A stretch of 64,000 nucleotides of DNA from an uncultured Oscillospiraceae bacterium (GTDB lineage Bacteria > Bacillota > Clostridia > Oscillospirales > Oscillospiraceae), in NCBI GenBank assembly GCA_910577525.1, contig CAJTLI010000011.1, positions 12,767-76,766 on the forward strand. The letters are read 5' to 3'. A program made the position numbers and the translations under genes. Within the stretch, counting starts at the first letter, position 1, and every line of letters begins with the position of its first letter. Positions 1 to 8,173 of the stretch are shown one piece after another. The notes below the pieces were generated by a model. That model made no database searches, was not told where the DNA came from, and saw nothing but the letters and a program-made list of their open reading frames with translations.

Positions 1-159
1 GTCCAGCGCCTGTTCTCCAGTGACGGTGATAAAGGCGTTCAGCGCCCCGTTTTGGGCGGCAATTTGGTCCAGCGCCGCCTGGGCGGCCTCCTTAACGGAC
101 ACCTGGCCCTTTTTGATGGCCCCGCCCAGCTCCAGGGCGGTCAGTTTTGTCAGCTCCAT
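1..159 (-). CDS. gatA: GatA, amidotransferase subunit A (N-terminal fragment)
   Basis: The reverse strand starts with ATG and reads MELTKLTALELGGAIKKG, continuing for 53 codons to the window edge. This is the typical helical N-terminus of GatA, the amidase subunit of the Asp-tRNA(Asn)/Glu-tRNA(Gln) amidotransferase, which releases ammonia from glutamine for the GatB active site. The amidase signature lies outside the window. A GGAGGAG ribosome site precedes the start, and the gene follows gatC by 12 bases, as expected for a gatCAB operon. The call rests on N-terminal similarity plus context. Confidence 0.85.
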   Translation of the reverse strand, partial: MELTKLTALELGGAIKKGQVSVKEAAQAALDQIAAQNGALNAFITVTGEQALD

Positions 160-171
160 TTCTTCTCCTCC

Positions 172-459
172 TCACTCCACGGCCTTGGGGACCAGAAACG
201 CCTCCTTGCCGCCGGAGGGCGAGCCCGCCAGCAGCTGGGCCCGGTCCTGGGAGGGGGCCGGCTCATCCTCCCGCAGGACGTTTTTCACCGGGAACACATG
301 GCTCATGGGCTCTATGCCCTGGGTGTCCAGCTGGTTCAGCACGTTCATATAGGCGATGATCTGCTCTAATTGGGCGGTCATGGCCTGCTTTTCCCCGGCC
401 CGCAGCTCCATGCGGGACAGTTCGGAAATATAGTCCACCATCTCTGTATTGACAATCAT
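172..459 (-). CDS. gatC: GatC, amidotransferase subunit C
   Basis: This 95-residue protein has the usual length and pattern of GatC: an N-terminal helix (VDYISELSRMELRAGE), a QLEQIIAYMNVLNQLDT helix, a GIEPMSHV turn and a C-terminal VLREDEP segment. GatC wraps around GatA and GatB and stabilises the complex that converts Asp-tRNA(Asn) and Glu-tRNA(Gln) to their amide forms. A strong AAGGAGG site precedes the ATG. It lies 15 bases after aspS and 12 before gatA, so the three are probably one transcript under the upstream T-box. Confidence 0.93.
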   Translation of the reverse strand: MIVNTEMVDYISELSRMELRAGEKQAMTAQLEQIIAYMNVLNQLDTQGIEPMSHVFPVKNVLREDEPAPSQDRAQLLAGSPSGGKEAFLVPKAVE

Positions 460-474
460 TTAAAGTTCCTCCTT

Positions 475-1791
475 TTATGGCTCCAACCGGCTCCTGTCCC
501 TGGGGAACAGAGACGCGCACCGGATGTTGTCCAGCCCGCACAGCTTCATGGTCAGCCTCTCCAGGCCGATGCCCAGCCCGCCGTGGGGCGGCATGCCGTG
601 CTTGTGGATCATGAGGTAGCTCTCAAACTCCGCCGGGTCCATCCCCCGCGCCCCCATCTTGGCCACCTGCCGGGCGTAGTCGTGGATCCGCTGGCCCCCG
701 GTAGTGACCTCCATCCCCCGGAACAGCAGGTCAAAGGACAGGGTGTATTTCGGGTCCTCGGGGTCGTCCATGGCGTAGAAGGGCCGCTTTTTGGAGGGGT
801 AGTGGGTGACGAACACGAAATCGCTGCCGAATTCCTCCCTGGCGTACCGGCCGATGTGGAGTTCCTCCTCCGGCTCCAGGTCGTAGGGGTCCCGGATCTG
901 ATAGCCGTACCGTTCCGCCGCCAGCCGCTTGGCGTCGGCGAACCGCAGGCAGGGAATCTGGTCCGCGCCGGGCAGCTCCACCCCCAGAAGCTCCAGCTCC
1001 GGGCCGTACTCCCGGGCCAGCAGCTCCATGGCGCGGCGGAGATACCCGGTCTCCATCTCCATCACGTCATAGAAGGAGCTGATATAGCCCATCTCGAAGT
1101 CCAGGCCGGTGTACTCGTTGAGGTGCCGGGGGGTGGCGTGCTTCTCCGCCCGGAACACGGGCCCCACCTCAAAGACCCGCTCGAACACCCCCACCATGGT
1201 CTGTTTGTAAAACTGGGGGGACTGGGCCAGGAACGCCTTTTTGCCAAAGTAGTCCAGCTTAAAGATGTTGGACCCGCCCTCCGCCCCGGCGTGGACGATC
1301 TTGGGGGTATGGACCTCGGTGAAGCCCTCCCCGGTGAGGTAGTCCCGGAAGGCCCGGACCATCCCCTCCTGAATTTTGAATACCGCCCGCTCCCGCCGGT
1401 GGCGGAGGACGGCGGGCCGCAGAGCCAGCCCGGTATCCAGGTTCAGCTCCAGCCGCTTTTTGCCCAGGGCCACGGGCATGGGGGCGGCGGGGCGGGACAG
1501 GACGGCGACGGACTCCGCCGCGATCTCAAACCCGCCGGGGGCCCGGGGCTCCTCCCGCAGGTTGCCGGACAGCTCCACGCAGCACTCCTCCCGCAGGCCC
1601 TGAGGCAGCACCTCCGGCGGGCACACGCACTGGACCTCCCCCCGGGCCAGCCGCAGGGTGAGAAAGGTGAGCCCCCCCATGTCCCGCAGGGCGCACACCG
1701 CGCCGTGGACGGTGACGGGGTTATTCTGCCCGCCCTCCGCGATTTGTTGATAGGTAGTCGGTTTTTTGCCCTCGCCAGTGACGAACTTCAT
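475..1791 (-). CDS. aspS: Aspartyl-tRNA synthetase, archaeal-type (probably non-discriminating)
   Basis: The protein has 438 residues, against about 590 for standard bacterial AspRS, and lacks the GAD insertion, so it belongs to the archaeal/short type. An N-terminal OB-fold anticodon domain covers about residues 20-100. The class II core follows, with motif 2 around 207-227 (FRAEKHATPRHLNEY) and motif 3 around 408-420 (GLGIGLERLTMKL). It charges tRNA(Asp). Being followed by gatC-gatA, it probably also mischarges tRNA(Asn) with Asp for amidation. The Asn-type T-box upstream supports that. Anticodon tolerance cannot be proven from sequence alone. The ATG has a GGAG site just upstream. Confidence 0.92.
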   Translation of the reverse strand: MKFVTGEGKKPTTYQQIAEGGQNNPVTVHGAVCALRDMGGLTFLTLRLARGEVQCVCPPEVLPQGLREECCVELSGNLREEPRAPGGFEIAAESVAVLSRPAAPMPVALGKKRLELNLDTGLALRPAVLRHRRERAVFKIQEGMVRAFRDYLTGEGFTEVHTPKIVHAGAEGGSNIFKLDYFGKKAFLAQSPQFYKQTMVGVFERVFEVGPVFRAEKHATPRHLNEYTGLDFEMGYISSFYDVMEMETGYLRRAMELLAREYGPELELLGVELPGADQIPCLRFADAKRLAAERYGYQIRDPYDLEPEEELHIGRYAREEFGSDFVFVTHYPSKKRPFYAMDDPEDPKYTLSFDLLFRGMEVTTGGQRIHDYARQVAKMGARGMDPAEFESYLMIHKHGMPPHGGLGIGLERLTMKLCGLDNIRCASLFPRDRSRLEP

Positions 1792-1815
1792 AACCTTTCA
1801 GCTCCTTTCTTCGCC

Positions 1816-1921
1816 GTCGCAAAGTCCGCTGGGCTGTGTTTCCGCCTGCGGCGAAAACCGCGCCCGCTTCCTTGCTCATCCTCTCCCCACCGAACCCGCT
1901 TCGCTGGGCTTCGGCGGGGGC
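1816..1921 (-). repeat. Dispersed intergenic repeat A, copy 1 (aspS leader)
   Basis: About 106 bases match the segment at 8174-8280 in the same orientation relative to the downstream gene. Both share GTCGCAAAGTCCGCT, two small hairpins (around GTTTCCGC...GCGGAAAAC and AACCCGC...GCTGGGCTT) and a CCTTGCTC.TCCTCTCC block. Here it lies between the T-box terminator and the aspS start, so it is transcribed in the 5' UTR whenever the T-box reads through. No reading frame is conserved between the copies. Confidence 0.7.
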
Positions 1922-1924
1922 CCA

Positions 1925-1964
1925 AAATAAAAATCCCGGACTGTACAAAAAGTACAGTCCGGGA
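1925..1964 (-). terminator. T-box intrinsic terminator
   Basis: A perfect 13-bp stem (TCCCGGACTGTAC and its complement) with a five-base loop is followed on the minus strand by a T-rich run. It is mutually exclusive with the antiterminator that uses the T-box core. Confidence 0.85.
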
Positions 1965-2209
1965 CGGAATAACAAATCATTCCGCGGTACCACCCGCGTT
2001 GCCCCTCCAGCAAGGGACCTCTCTCGAGCCCCGGTAACGTGGGGAGGACGGGCGGCCCTACGCCCCCGCCCTTGGGGGTTCGAACCGCCGGCTCGGAAGC
2101 GTTGCGCCATCTCGTCTTTCCGGGGCGGGCTTTCAGTCGGTGGCCCGCGTTCTCTGTCGGACGCCGTGAGGGGCGGTCTTCGTCGATGCCTTTTTCGTTT
2201 TTGCTTGTT
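1925..2209 (-). promoter_or_regulatory. T-box riboswitch leader of aspS-gatCA, specifier probably AAC (Asn)
   Basis: On the minus strand the leader contains the T-box core GGGTGGTACCGCG (around 1983-1998), followed by a 13-bp GC-rich hairpin and a T-rich tract (1925-1964) that is the competing terminator. Stem I can be folded: GAAG/CUUC at the base, CGCC/GGCG above, CUC/GAG and CGUC/GACG further up, capped by a GCGGGC/GCCCGC hairpin. This places CAACG (2100-2104) in the specifier strand, so the codon read is AAC, just before UUCCGAGC as in glycine T-boxes. A GAC triplet at 2114-2116 is the alternative (Asp). Uncharged tRNA would favour read-through. Confidence 0.88.
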
Positions 2210-2215
2210 GGAGGA

Positions 2216-2244
2216 ATCATACACTGATTTTTTCCCGTTGTCAA
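2216..2244 (-). promoter_or_regulatory. Sigma-A promoter of the T-box/aspS operon
   Basis: The minus strand carries TTGACA (2239-2244), exactly 17 bases, then TATGAT (2216-2221). It starts transcription at about 2209, immediately before the folded T-box. Confidence 0.85.
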
Positions 2245-2287
2245 CTGGAAATTCTCCAAACCCACCGTAGCCGGGGGAAAAAAATTA

Positions 2288-2296
2288 TGGTACAAT
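2288..2296 (+). promoter_or_regulatory. Candidate extended -10 promoter of the uracil-DNA glycosylase gene
   Basis: TGG-TACAAT lies 35 bases before the ATG of the next gene. No convincing -35 box is seen 17 bases upstream, so this would have to act as an extended -10 element. It is divergent from the aspS promoter. Confidence 0.4.
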
Positions 2297-2330
2297 GTCC
2301 TAAATCAGGCGAAACAGGAGGGTTGGACCC

Positions 2331-2903
2331 ATGACAAACTGGGAAGAATTACACCGCCGCTGTATGGGCTGCCAGAAGTGCGCCCTGGCGGACACCCGCA
2401 CCAACGTGGTGTTCGGCAAGGGCCCCCGGGACGCCCGGGTCATGTTCATCGGCGAGGGCCCCGGGGAGAACGAGGACCTCCAGGGGGAGCCCTTTGTGGG
2501 CCGGGGAGGCCAGCTGCTGGACGAGATGCTCTCTCTCGTCGGCCTGAGCCGGGAGAAAAACTTTTACATCACCAACATCGTCAAGTGCCGCCCGCCCAAA
2601 AACCGGGACCCGCTGAACACCGAGCAGGACGCCTGCATCGGCTACCTGTGGGACCAGATGGAGCTGCTCCGGCCCAAAATCGTGGTCTGTCTGGGCCGCA
2701 TCGCCGCCCTGCGGCTCATCAGCCCCAATTACCGCATCACCAAGGAGCACGGACAGTGGGTGGAGAAAAACGGCGTGTTCTACACCGCCATCTACCACCC
2801 CGCCGCCCTGCTGCGGGACCCCACGAAAAAGCCGGACACCTTCGCCGACCTGCGCTCCATCCGGGCCAAGATCCGGGAGGTGTGTCCGGAGGTTTATGAC
2901 TGA
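2331..2903 (+). CDS. Uracil-DNA glycosylase, family 4 (Fe-S type)
   Basis: This 190-residue protein removes uracil from DNA to start base-excision repair. Family 4 marks are visible: an N-terminal CxxC (C14, C17), two further cysteines at about 86 (KCRPPKNRDP) and 102 that would complete a 4Fe-4S site, the active-site loop GEGPGENED at 41-49, and the C-terminal HPAALLR motif. Length is normal for the family. An AGGAGGG site precedes the ATG. Its last bases overlap by 10 with the convergent SSB-like gene, so the two transcripts collide without an intergenic terminator. Confidence 0.93.
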   Translation: MTNWEELHRRCMGCQKCALADTRTNVVFGKGPRDARVMFIGEGPGENEDLQGEPFVGRGGQLLDEMLSLVGLSREKNFYITNIVKCRPPKNRDPLNTEQDACIGYLWDQMELLRPKIVVCLGRIAALRLISPNYRITKEHGQWVEKNGVFYTAIYHPAALLRDPTKKPDTFADLRSIRAKIREVCPEVYD

Positions 2904-3511
2904 GGCTCCGCGCTATCCAGCAGATTCATCACCGACACCTCAAAGGCCGTCCGCTCCACCTGCTCCCCGTCGATGAGCTTGTGGTACTGCCGACTTTGCA
3001 GCCTCCCCTCCAGCCGCAGGGGGTCCCCCACGTCCAGCGCGCCGCAGTGGGCCGCCAGGGAGCCCCAGGCGATGCAGGGCAGGTAATCCGCCCGGCCATA
3101 GGGCCGGTTTACCGCCAGCAGCAGGTCGCAGATCTCCCGGCCCAGGGGGGTGCGGCGGACCACCGGCCTGCGGCACAGCACCCCGGACAGCACCAGCCGG
3201 TTTTCCCCCTCCTCCGGCCCGCCGGGCTGGGCGGAGCGCGCCAGCACCGTGATGACCAGCTTGCTCCCCTGGCCCGAGCGGTTGTTGTAGGAGCGCACCT
3301 CCCCCTGAACCGACACCCAATTTCCCACCGTCCAGACAGCTTGGTCCGGGTCCGCCGTCACGATATTCAGCACGTCGTCCACCCCGCTGAGCCGGGGCAC
3401 CCGCAGCGGCGCCACGTAGTACTCCACCCCGTGGTTCTGGTGGGAGCGGACGGGCACGCCCGCCGCCTGCCCCCGCAGCACGATTCTGTTTTCCCCTTTG
3501 TACTGGTCCAT
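2894..3511 (-). CDS. Single-stranded DNA-binding protein with two OB folds
   Basis: About 205 residues fall into two repeated OB-type halves: residues about 5-100 (NRIVLRGQAAG... NWVSVQGEVRSYN) and about 105-195 (NRLVLSGVLCRRP... DPLRLEGRLQSRQY). Each has the NR(I/L)VL.G opening and a V.G.(L/V).S strand typical of SSB. Tandem-OB SSB homologues occur in Clostridia beside the normal SSB, and the acidic C-terminal tip of canonical SSB is absent. I chose the ATG at 3511 over a GTG nine bases upstream, because the GGAG site is about ten bases before the ATG. A role in repair next to the glycosylase is inferred. Confidence 0.75.
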   Translation of the reverse strand: MDQYKGENRIVLRGQAAGVPVRSHQNHGVEYYVAPLRVPRLSGVDDVLNIVTADPDQAVWTVGNWVSVQGEVRSYNNRSGQGSKLVITVLARSAQPGGPEEGENRLVLSGVLCRRPVVRRTPLGREICDLLLAVNRPYGRADYLPCIAWGSLAAHCGALDVGDPLRLEGRLQSRQYHKLIDGEQVERTAFEVSVMNLLDSAEPQS

Positions 3512-3610
3512 TGCAATCACGCTCCATCTGTCAAATGGTTTCCTGCCCTGACTATATGAGCCGGGCGGGGCGGATATGACTGCCTGCCCAATTTGGAATA
3601 ACTATGCCCA

Positions 3611-3638
3611 TTGACAAGCGGGGCCGGCGCTGTATAAT
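3611..3638 (+). promoter_or_regulatory. Promoter of the 135-residue hypothetical gene
   Basis: TTGACA (3611-3616), a 16-base spacer and TATAAT (3633-3638) lie 35 bases before the ATG. This is a near-consensus housekeeping promoter, suggesting strong expression. Confidence 0.85.
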
Positions 3639-3672
3639 ATAGAGATGAATCCAGCCGAAGGAGGGCTTTAGC

Positions 3673-4080
3673 ATGGAACTGGAACTGACGCGCAAGCAGC
3701 TTCGCCGGCTGCTGGACATGGTGTACATTGGAAACTGGATCCTGAACTCCACCCGGGGAGAGGACCGCTTCAAGGACTACGACGAGGTGGAGAGCCTGCT
3801 GTTCGCCAAGGCGGCTCAGGAGGGTATGCCCACCCTGTCCGAGACCTATCAGGGCGAGGTGATCCCCTCCCGGGCCTTTGCGGAGGGCGGCATCCATGAG
3901 GCCATCATGGAGTATGAGAACAACGTGTTTTTTGAAATATTGGCGGAGGACCTGGCCCGCCGGGACATGGACGACGTGCCCATCGACGAGACCAACTACG
4001 ACGAGCTGACCCAGCGCATCGACGCCTATATCGACGAATTTGAGGCCCACGGCACCGACAACATCACCGTGGACTGCTGA
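3673..4080 (+). CDS. Conserved hypothetical protein (135 aa, acidic, helical)
   Basis: I do not recognise a named family. The protein is soluble, acidic and predicted mostly helical. It starts MELELTRKQLRRLLDMVYIG and has a central segment rich in Glu and Ala and a C-terminal Asp/Glu-rich helix (TQRIDAYIDEFEAHG). There is no signal peptide or membrane segment. It has a near-consensus promoter and a GAAGGAGGG ribosome site, so it is a real, probably well-expressed gene. Its last 37 bases and terminator are duplicated three more times downstream, which is unusual. Confidence 0.8.
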   Translation: MELELTRKQLRRLLDMVYIGNWILNSTRGEDRFKDYDEVESLLFAKAAQEGMPTLSETYQGEVIPSRAFAEGGIHEAIMEYENNVFFEILAEDLARRDMDDVPIDETNYDELTQRIDAYIDEFEAHGTDNITVDC

Positions 4081-4296
4081 GAGCCCCCCGCCCCGGAGGG
4101 GCGGGGGAACAAAAGAGCGGCCCACGGCGTCGATTGCGTCACCGCGGACTGCTGAGAGTCCCCGCCCCTCCGGGGCGGGGGAACAAAAGAGCGGCCCACG
4201 GCGTCGGTTGCGTCACCGCGGACTGCTGAGAGCCTCCCGCCCCTCCGGGGCGGGAGGGCGGTCCACGGCATGGACAGTGTCACCGCGGGCCGCCGA
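4044..4296 (+). repeat. Tandem array: duplicated gene 3' end plus terminator hairpin
   Basis: The last 37 bases of the preceding gene (4044-4080, through its TGA) recur at 4119-4155, 4193-4229 and, degenerate, at 4260-4296, at a period of 74-75 bases (67 for the last). Each of the first three is followed by GAG and a GC-rich hairpin of the CCCCGCCCC/GGGGCGGGG type. So the unit is coding tail + stop + terminator, not a free intergenic repeat. The extra tails have no start codon and are not translated as such. Confidence 0.85.
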
Positions 4297-4303
4297 AGAC
4301 AAA

Positions 4304-4356
4304 AAACGGGGCCCGTATCCGCAGCCGGAGGGGCTGGGATACGGGCCCGTTTCACG
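4304..4356 (+). terminator. Long GC-rich hairpin before the O-acetylation genes
   Basis: AACGGGGCCCGTATCC pairs with GGATACGGGCCCGTTT across an inner GCAGCC/GGCTG stem. It lies 20 bases before the start of the DHHW gene. There is only a short T run, so it may be a weak terminator, an attenuator, or an mRNA-protecting stem. Confidence 0.55.
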
Positions 4357-4375
4357 GAAAGAGTGATACGCCTTG

Positions 4376-5557
4376 ATGAAAAAAATAGCGGACGCCCTGT
4401 TTGTGGGGGTGATTTTGATGATCCTGACGGCGGGGCTGGCCCGGACGGTGTTCTCCCCCAAGGACGTCAACACCTATGAGAACCGCTACGCCAACAAAAT
4501 CGCCCCCCTCACCGCAAAGGGCTGGCTGGATGGGTCCTTTCAGGACAGCGTGGACAAGGCCCTGTCCGACCAGGTGCAGCTGTCCGAGGTGTACAAGCGG
4601 ACCTATTACAATACCGCCTCCCGGTTTTTGTGGACCGCCGCCGCCCCTATCCTGCCCCAGCTCCAGGACCGGTATGTGAACGCGGCGGGCACCCTGCTGT
4701 TCAACGGCAACCTGGTCTATCCCCCCCGGCCTCTGTCTCAGGACATGGACGGCGAAACGGCGGCGGAGCGCCTGGACGGCATGGCGGACAACTTCAACCA
4801 GTATTTCGCCGCCCACCCAGAGATCGACTTCTGCGTCTATTACATCGAGCGGGACATCGACCTGGACTTTGAGGCGGGACAGGGAATGCGCGCCCGGGAA
4901 TACTTTCTGAACCAGCTGGAGCTCCCCCCGGACCGCGTGGGCTATCTGCCCGTGGACAGCTTTGAGGAGTTCCAGTCCCTCTTTCTCCAGACCGACCACC
5001 ACTGGAACTGCCGGGGGTCCTACCGGGGCTACACCCAGGCGCTGGAGCTGCTGCTCCCCGGGGAGCCCCCCCTGGAGCCGTTGGGGGAGCCGGTGGAGGT
5101 GGGCACGATGTACGGCTCCCGGTCCCTGGGGCTGACCTCCAACTTCTCCGAGCCCTTTTACGCCTACCGCTTCGACTTCCCGGAGATGACCGCCCAGCGC
5201 AACGGCGTGCCCGCCGCCGGCTACGGCAAGCAGGCGGCGTTCCTAGCGGGACAGGGGGACGAGCGGCTGACCTATGGGGCCTTTTACGGCCCCGACGACG
5301 GGGAGGCCGTGCTGTCCACCAACCGGCCGGAGCGGGAAAACCTGCTGATCCTGGGGGAGTCCTATGACAACGCGGTGATTCAGCTGCTGGCCTCCCACTT
5401 CAACAACACCTACGCCGTGGACCTGCGCTACTATCAGCCCTATCTAGGGGAGGACTTCCGGTTCTCCGACTATGTGGAGCAGCGGGGGATCACCAAGGTT
5501 CTGCTGATCGGCTGCATGTCCTATTTCTGCACCGACGGCGGCGCTCTGGAGGGCTGA
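4376..5557 (+). CDS. DHHW-family protein (AlgX/AlgJ-like, O-acetylation partner)
   Basis: This 393-residue protein has one N-terminal membrane anchor (residues 5-25) and an extracellular domain. TDHHWN near residue 208 is the DHHW signature of Firmicutes AlgX/AlgJ relatives, and ILGESYDNA near 325 supplies the likely SGNH-type serine. Such proteins work with the adjacent MBOAT enzyme to move acetyl groups onto an exported polysaccharide. The gene ends three bases before the MBOAT start. I chose ATG at 4376 rather than the preceding TTG. The acceptor polymer is not identifiable because no polysaccharide polymerase is nearby. Confidence 0.85.
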   Translation: MKKIADALFVGVILMILTAGLARTVFSPKDVNTYENRYANKIAPLTAKGWLDGSFQDSVDKALSDQVQLSEVYKRTYYNTASRFLWTAAAPILPQLQDRYVNAAGTLLFNGNLVYPPRPLSQDMDGETAAERLDGMADNFNQYFAAHPEIDFCVYYIERDIDLDFEAGQGMRAREYFLNQLELPPDRVGYLPVDSFEEFQSLFLQTDHHWNCRGSYRGYTQALELLLPGEPPLEPLGEPVEVGTMYGSRSLGLTSNFSEPFYAYRFDFPEMTAQRNGVPAAGYGKQAAFLAGQGDERLTYGAFYGPDDGEAVLSTNRPERENLLILGESYDNAVIQLLASHFNNTYAVDLRYYQPYLGEDFRFSDYVEQRGITKVLLIGCMSYFCTDGGALEG

Positions 5558-5560
5558 GCC

Positions 5561-6967
5561 ATGGTATTCAGCGCGACGCCCTTTCTATACGGCTTTTTCC
5601 CCCTGGTGTTTCTGCTCTACTTTATCTGGAACAACCGGGTCTGGCGCAACGCCGTGCTGCTGGCGGCGTCCCTGGCCTTCTATGCCTGGGGGGAGCCCCG
5701 GCTGCTGGTTTTGATGCTGCTGGCCACCCTGGAGGCCTATCTGGGCGGCCTGCTGATGGAGCGCTGGAAAGAGGACGGCAGGCGGAAAAAGGCCGTCTTT
5801 ACCATCACGGCGGTACTCTTGGCGGGCAACCTGTTCGTGTTCAAGTACCTGAACTTTGTGGTGAACAACCTGAACCTGCTGGCGGGAGGGCGTCTGCCCC
5901 AGCCCGGCATTGTGCTGCCCATCGGCATCAGCTTCTACACCTTCCAGATCCTGTCCTATGTCATCGACCTGTACCGGGGCAAGGTGTCGGTACAGCGCAA
6001 TTTCTTCTATCTCTTGCTGTACGTCAGCTTCTTTCCCCAGCTCATCGCCGGGCCCATTGTCCGCTACCAGACGGTGGAGCGGGAGATCCGGGACCGCCGG
6101 GAGAATCTGGAGGACGCGGCGGCGGGGCTGCGGCGGTTTATCCAGGGGCTGGCCAAAAAGGTGATTCTGGCCAACGGCACCGCCGCCCTGGTGGAGCTCG
6201 TCTACAAGGGTGACCCGGCGGTGTACGGAACGGCCATGTACTGGGCGGCGGCGGTGGCCTACTCCCTTCAGATCTACTTCGATTTCTCCGGCTACAGCGA
6301 CATGGCCATCGGCCTGGGCCGCGTCTTCGGCTTTCACTTTTTGGAGAACTTCGACCACCCCTATATCTCCGCCTCCATCACCGAGTTCTGGCGGCGGTGG
6401 CACATCTCCATGGCCAGCTGGTTCCGGGACTACATCTACATCCCCCTGGGGGGGAGCCGGGTGAGCCCGGCCCGCTGGGTGGTCAATCTGCTCATTGTGT
6501 GGAGCCTCACCGGCTTCTGGCACGGGGCGGAGTGGAATTACCTGCTGTGGGGGCTTTACAACGCGGCGTTCCTCCTGGCGGAAAAGCTGTTCCTCCGCAA
6601 GGCGCTGGACAGGCTGCCCAAGCTCCTGTGCTGGCTGTACGCCATGTTCTTCATCGTCATCAGCATGGTGGTGTTCTATTTCAACGACTTTTCGCTGATG
6701 CTGTCCGCCCTGGGGCAGATGTTCTCCTTCCGGCCCACGGACTGGCTGGGGGTGGCGGCGGCGGACCTGTCGGTGCTGTACGGACTGGTGTTCCTGCCTC
6801 TGGGGCTGGTGTGTATGCTGCCCCTGCCCCGCCGCCTGCGGCTGGGGGAGTCGGACGCGCCCGGGGCAGCGGCGCTGAACAACGTGCTCCATCTGGGGCT
6901 GGCGGTGGTGTGCATGGCCGTCATCGTCACCTCAAAATACGATCCGTTCATCTATTTCCGGTTCTAA
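5561..6967 (+). CDS. MBOAT family O-acyltransferase (AlgI-like)
   Basis: This 468-residue polytopic membrane protein has about ten hydrophobic segments. It carries the MBOAT landmarks: PIGISFYTFQILSYVID near 122, FFPQLIAGPIVRY near 155, EFWRRWHISMASWFRDYIY near 277, and the catalytic histidine in TGFWHGAEWNYLLWG near 316. These enzymes pass acetyl groups across the membrane for O-acetylation of alginate, cell-wall or capsule polymers. It is translationally close to the DHHW gene (two-gene operon) and followed by a strong bidirectional terminator. Confidence 0.93.
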   Translation: MVFSATPFLYGFFPLVFLLYFIWNNRVWRNAVLLAASLAFYAWGEPRLLVLMLLATLEAYLGGLLMERWKEDGRRKKAVFTITAVLLAGNLFVFKYLNFVVNNLNLLAGGRLPQPGIVLPIGISFYTFQILSYVIDLYRGKVSVQRNFFYLLLYVSFFPQLIAGPIVRYQTVEREIRDRRENLEDAAAGLRRFIQGLAKKVILANGTAALVELVYKGDPAVYGTAMYWAAAVAYSLQIYFDFSGYSDMAIGLGRVFGFHFLENFDHPYISASITEFWRRWHISMASWFRDYIYIPLGGSRVSPARWVVNLLIVWSLTGFWHGAEWNYLLWGLYNAAFLLAEKLFLRKALDRLPKLLCWLYAMFFIVISMVVFYFNDFSLMLSALGQMFSFRPTDWLGVAAADLSVLYGLVFLPLGLVCMLPLPRRLRLGESDAPGAAALNNVLHLGLAVVCMAVIVTSKYDPFIYFRF

Positions 6968-6979
6968 GTCCGGCTTGAC

Positions 6980-7020
6980 GCGAAAAGAGGACGAAAGCAA
7001 ATTCGCTTTCGTCCTCTTTT
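6980..7020. terminator. Bidirectional terminator between MBOAT gene and dnaJ
   Basis: AAAAGAGGACGAAAGC and GCTTTCGTCCTCTTTT form a perfect stem around a short AAATTC loop, with A and T tracts at either side. It can stop transcription from both convergent genes. Confidence 0.9.
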
Positions 7021-7021
7021 A

Positions 7022-8167
7022 TCACTTCTTTTTCTTCTTTCCGGCGAAAAAGTCCTTCACCGGAGAGGCCGGGGTGGGGGTTCCCTCCCCCATAGTCTTG
7101 GCGTACTCCAGCAGGGCGTCCTTCTGCTGGCCGGTCAGGTTGGTGGGCACCTGCACTTGAACGGTGACATACTGGTCCCCCCGGCCCCGGCCGTTGACGC
7201 TGGGGGCGCCCTTCCCCCGCAGGCGGAACACGGTGCCCGGCTGGGTCCCGGCGGGCAGGCTGTATTTTACCTTGCCGTCAATGGTGTCGATCTCCAGCTC
7301 CGCCCCCAGAGCGGCCTGGGTGAAGCTCACCTGGCGCTGGGTGTACAGGTCGTTTCCCTCCCGCTCGAACCGGGGGTCCGGGAGGACGGCCACGTTGACC
7401 AGCAGGTCCCCGGCGGGTCCTCCGTTCTCGCCGCTGCTGCCCTGGCCCCGCATGGAGATGGTCTGCCCGTCGTAGATGCCTGCGGGCACGCGGACCTTGA
7501 TCTTCCGCTGGCGGCGGACCTGTCCGCTGCCCCGGCAGTCGGGGCAGGGCTGGTGGATGAGCTTGCCCGTGCCCCGGCACTTGGAGCAGGGCGCGGTGGT
7601 GGAAAAGGCGAAGCCGCCGCCCCCCCGCTGGATGCGCACCTGGCCGGCGCCCCGGCAGTCGGGGCATACCTCGGCGGTGGTGCCCGGGGCGCAGCCGGTG
7701 CCCCGGCAGGCGTCGCAGCTCTCCATCCTGGGCACATTGAGCTCCTTCTCGCAGCCGCTCATGGCCTCGGCGAAGGAGATGGTGATGCTGGCCCGGATGG
7801 AGGGCCCACGCTTGGGGGCGGTGGGGTCGGCCTGGCGCTGTGAGCCGAAGCCGCCCCCGAAGAAGGACCCGAAGATGTCCCCCAGGTCGATATCCCCCAT
7901 ATCGAAGCCGCCGAAGCCTCCCGCGCCGAAGTTGGGGTCCACCCCGGCGTGGCCGAACTGGTCGTACTTGGCCCGCTTGTCCTTGTCGGACAGCACCTCA
8001 TAGGCCTCGTTGACCTCCTTGAACTTGGCCTCGGCTTCCTTGTTGCCGGGGTTCATATCCGGGTGGTACTGCTTGGCCAGCTTGCGGTATGCCTTTTTCA
8101 GCTCGTCGTCGGAGGCGGATTTACCCACCCCCAGCACCTCGTAATAATCTCGTTTCTGATCTGCCAT
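7022..8167 (-). CDS. dnaJ: DnaJ co-chaperone
   Basis: This 381-residue protein is a complete type I DnaJ. The J domain (about 5-70) contains [10 protein letters not shown] Gly/Phe region follows, then four zinc motifs ([32 protein letters not shown]) at about 150-220, the C-terminal substrate domains, and a lysine-rich tail. It delivers unfolded clients to DnaK and stimulates its ATPase. The ATG at 8167 begins [15 protein letters not shown] longer upstream frame runs into repeat A and is rejected. It is the last gene of the hrcA-grpE-dnaK-dnaJ operon. Confidence 0.97.
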   Translation of the reverse strand: MADQKRDYYEVLGVGKSASDDELKKAYRKLAKQYHPDMNPGNKEAEAKFKEVNEAYEVLSDKDKRAKYDQFGHAGVDPNFGAGGFGGFDMGDIDLGDIFGSFFGGGFGSQRQADPTAPKRGPSIRASITISFAEAMSGCEKELNVPRMESCDACRGTGCAPGTTAEVCPDCRGAGQVRIQRGGGGFAFSTTAPCSKCRGTGKLIHQPCPDCRGSGQVRRQRKIKVRVPAGIYDGQTISMRGQGSSGENGGPAGDLLVNVAVLPDPRFEREGNDLYTQRQVSFTQAALGAELEIDTIDGKVKYSLPAGTQPGTVFRLRGKGAPSVNGRGRGDQYVTVQVQVPTNLTGQQKDALLEYAKTMGEGTPTPASPVKDFFAGKKKKK

Positions 8168-8173
8168 AACGTC

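Noticed and set aside
1721..2295. Open frames on both strands through the T-box
   Set aside because: The region folds as a T-box with promoter and terminator, and the frames cross these structures.
4044..4296. Regular 74-base spacing considered as a CRISPR array
   Set aside because: The repeated units include the coding tail of the gene, there are no unique spacers of CRISPR size, and no cas genes are nearby.
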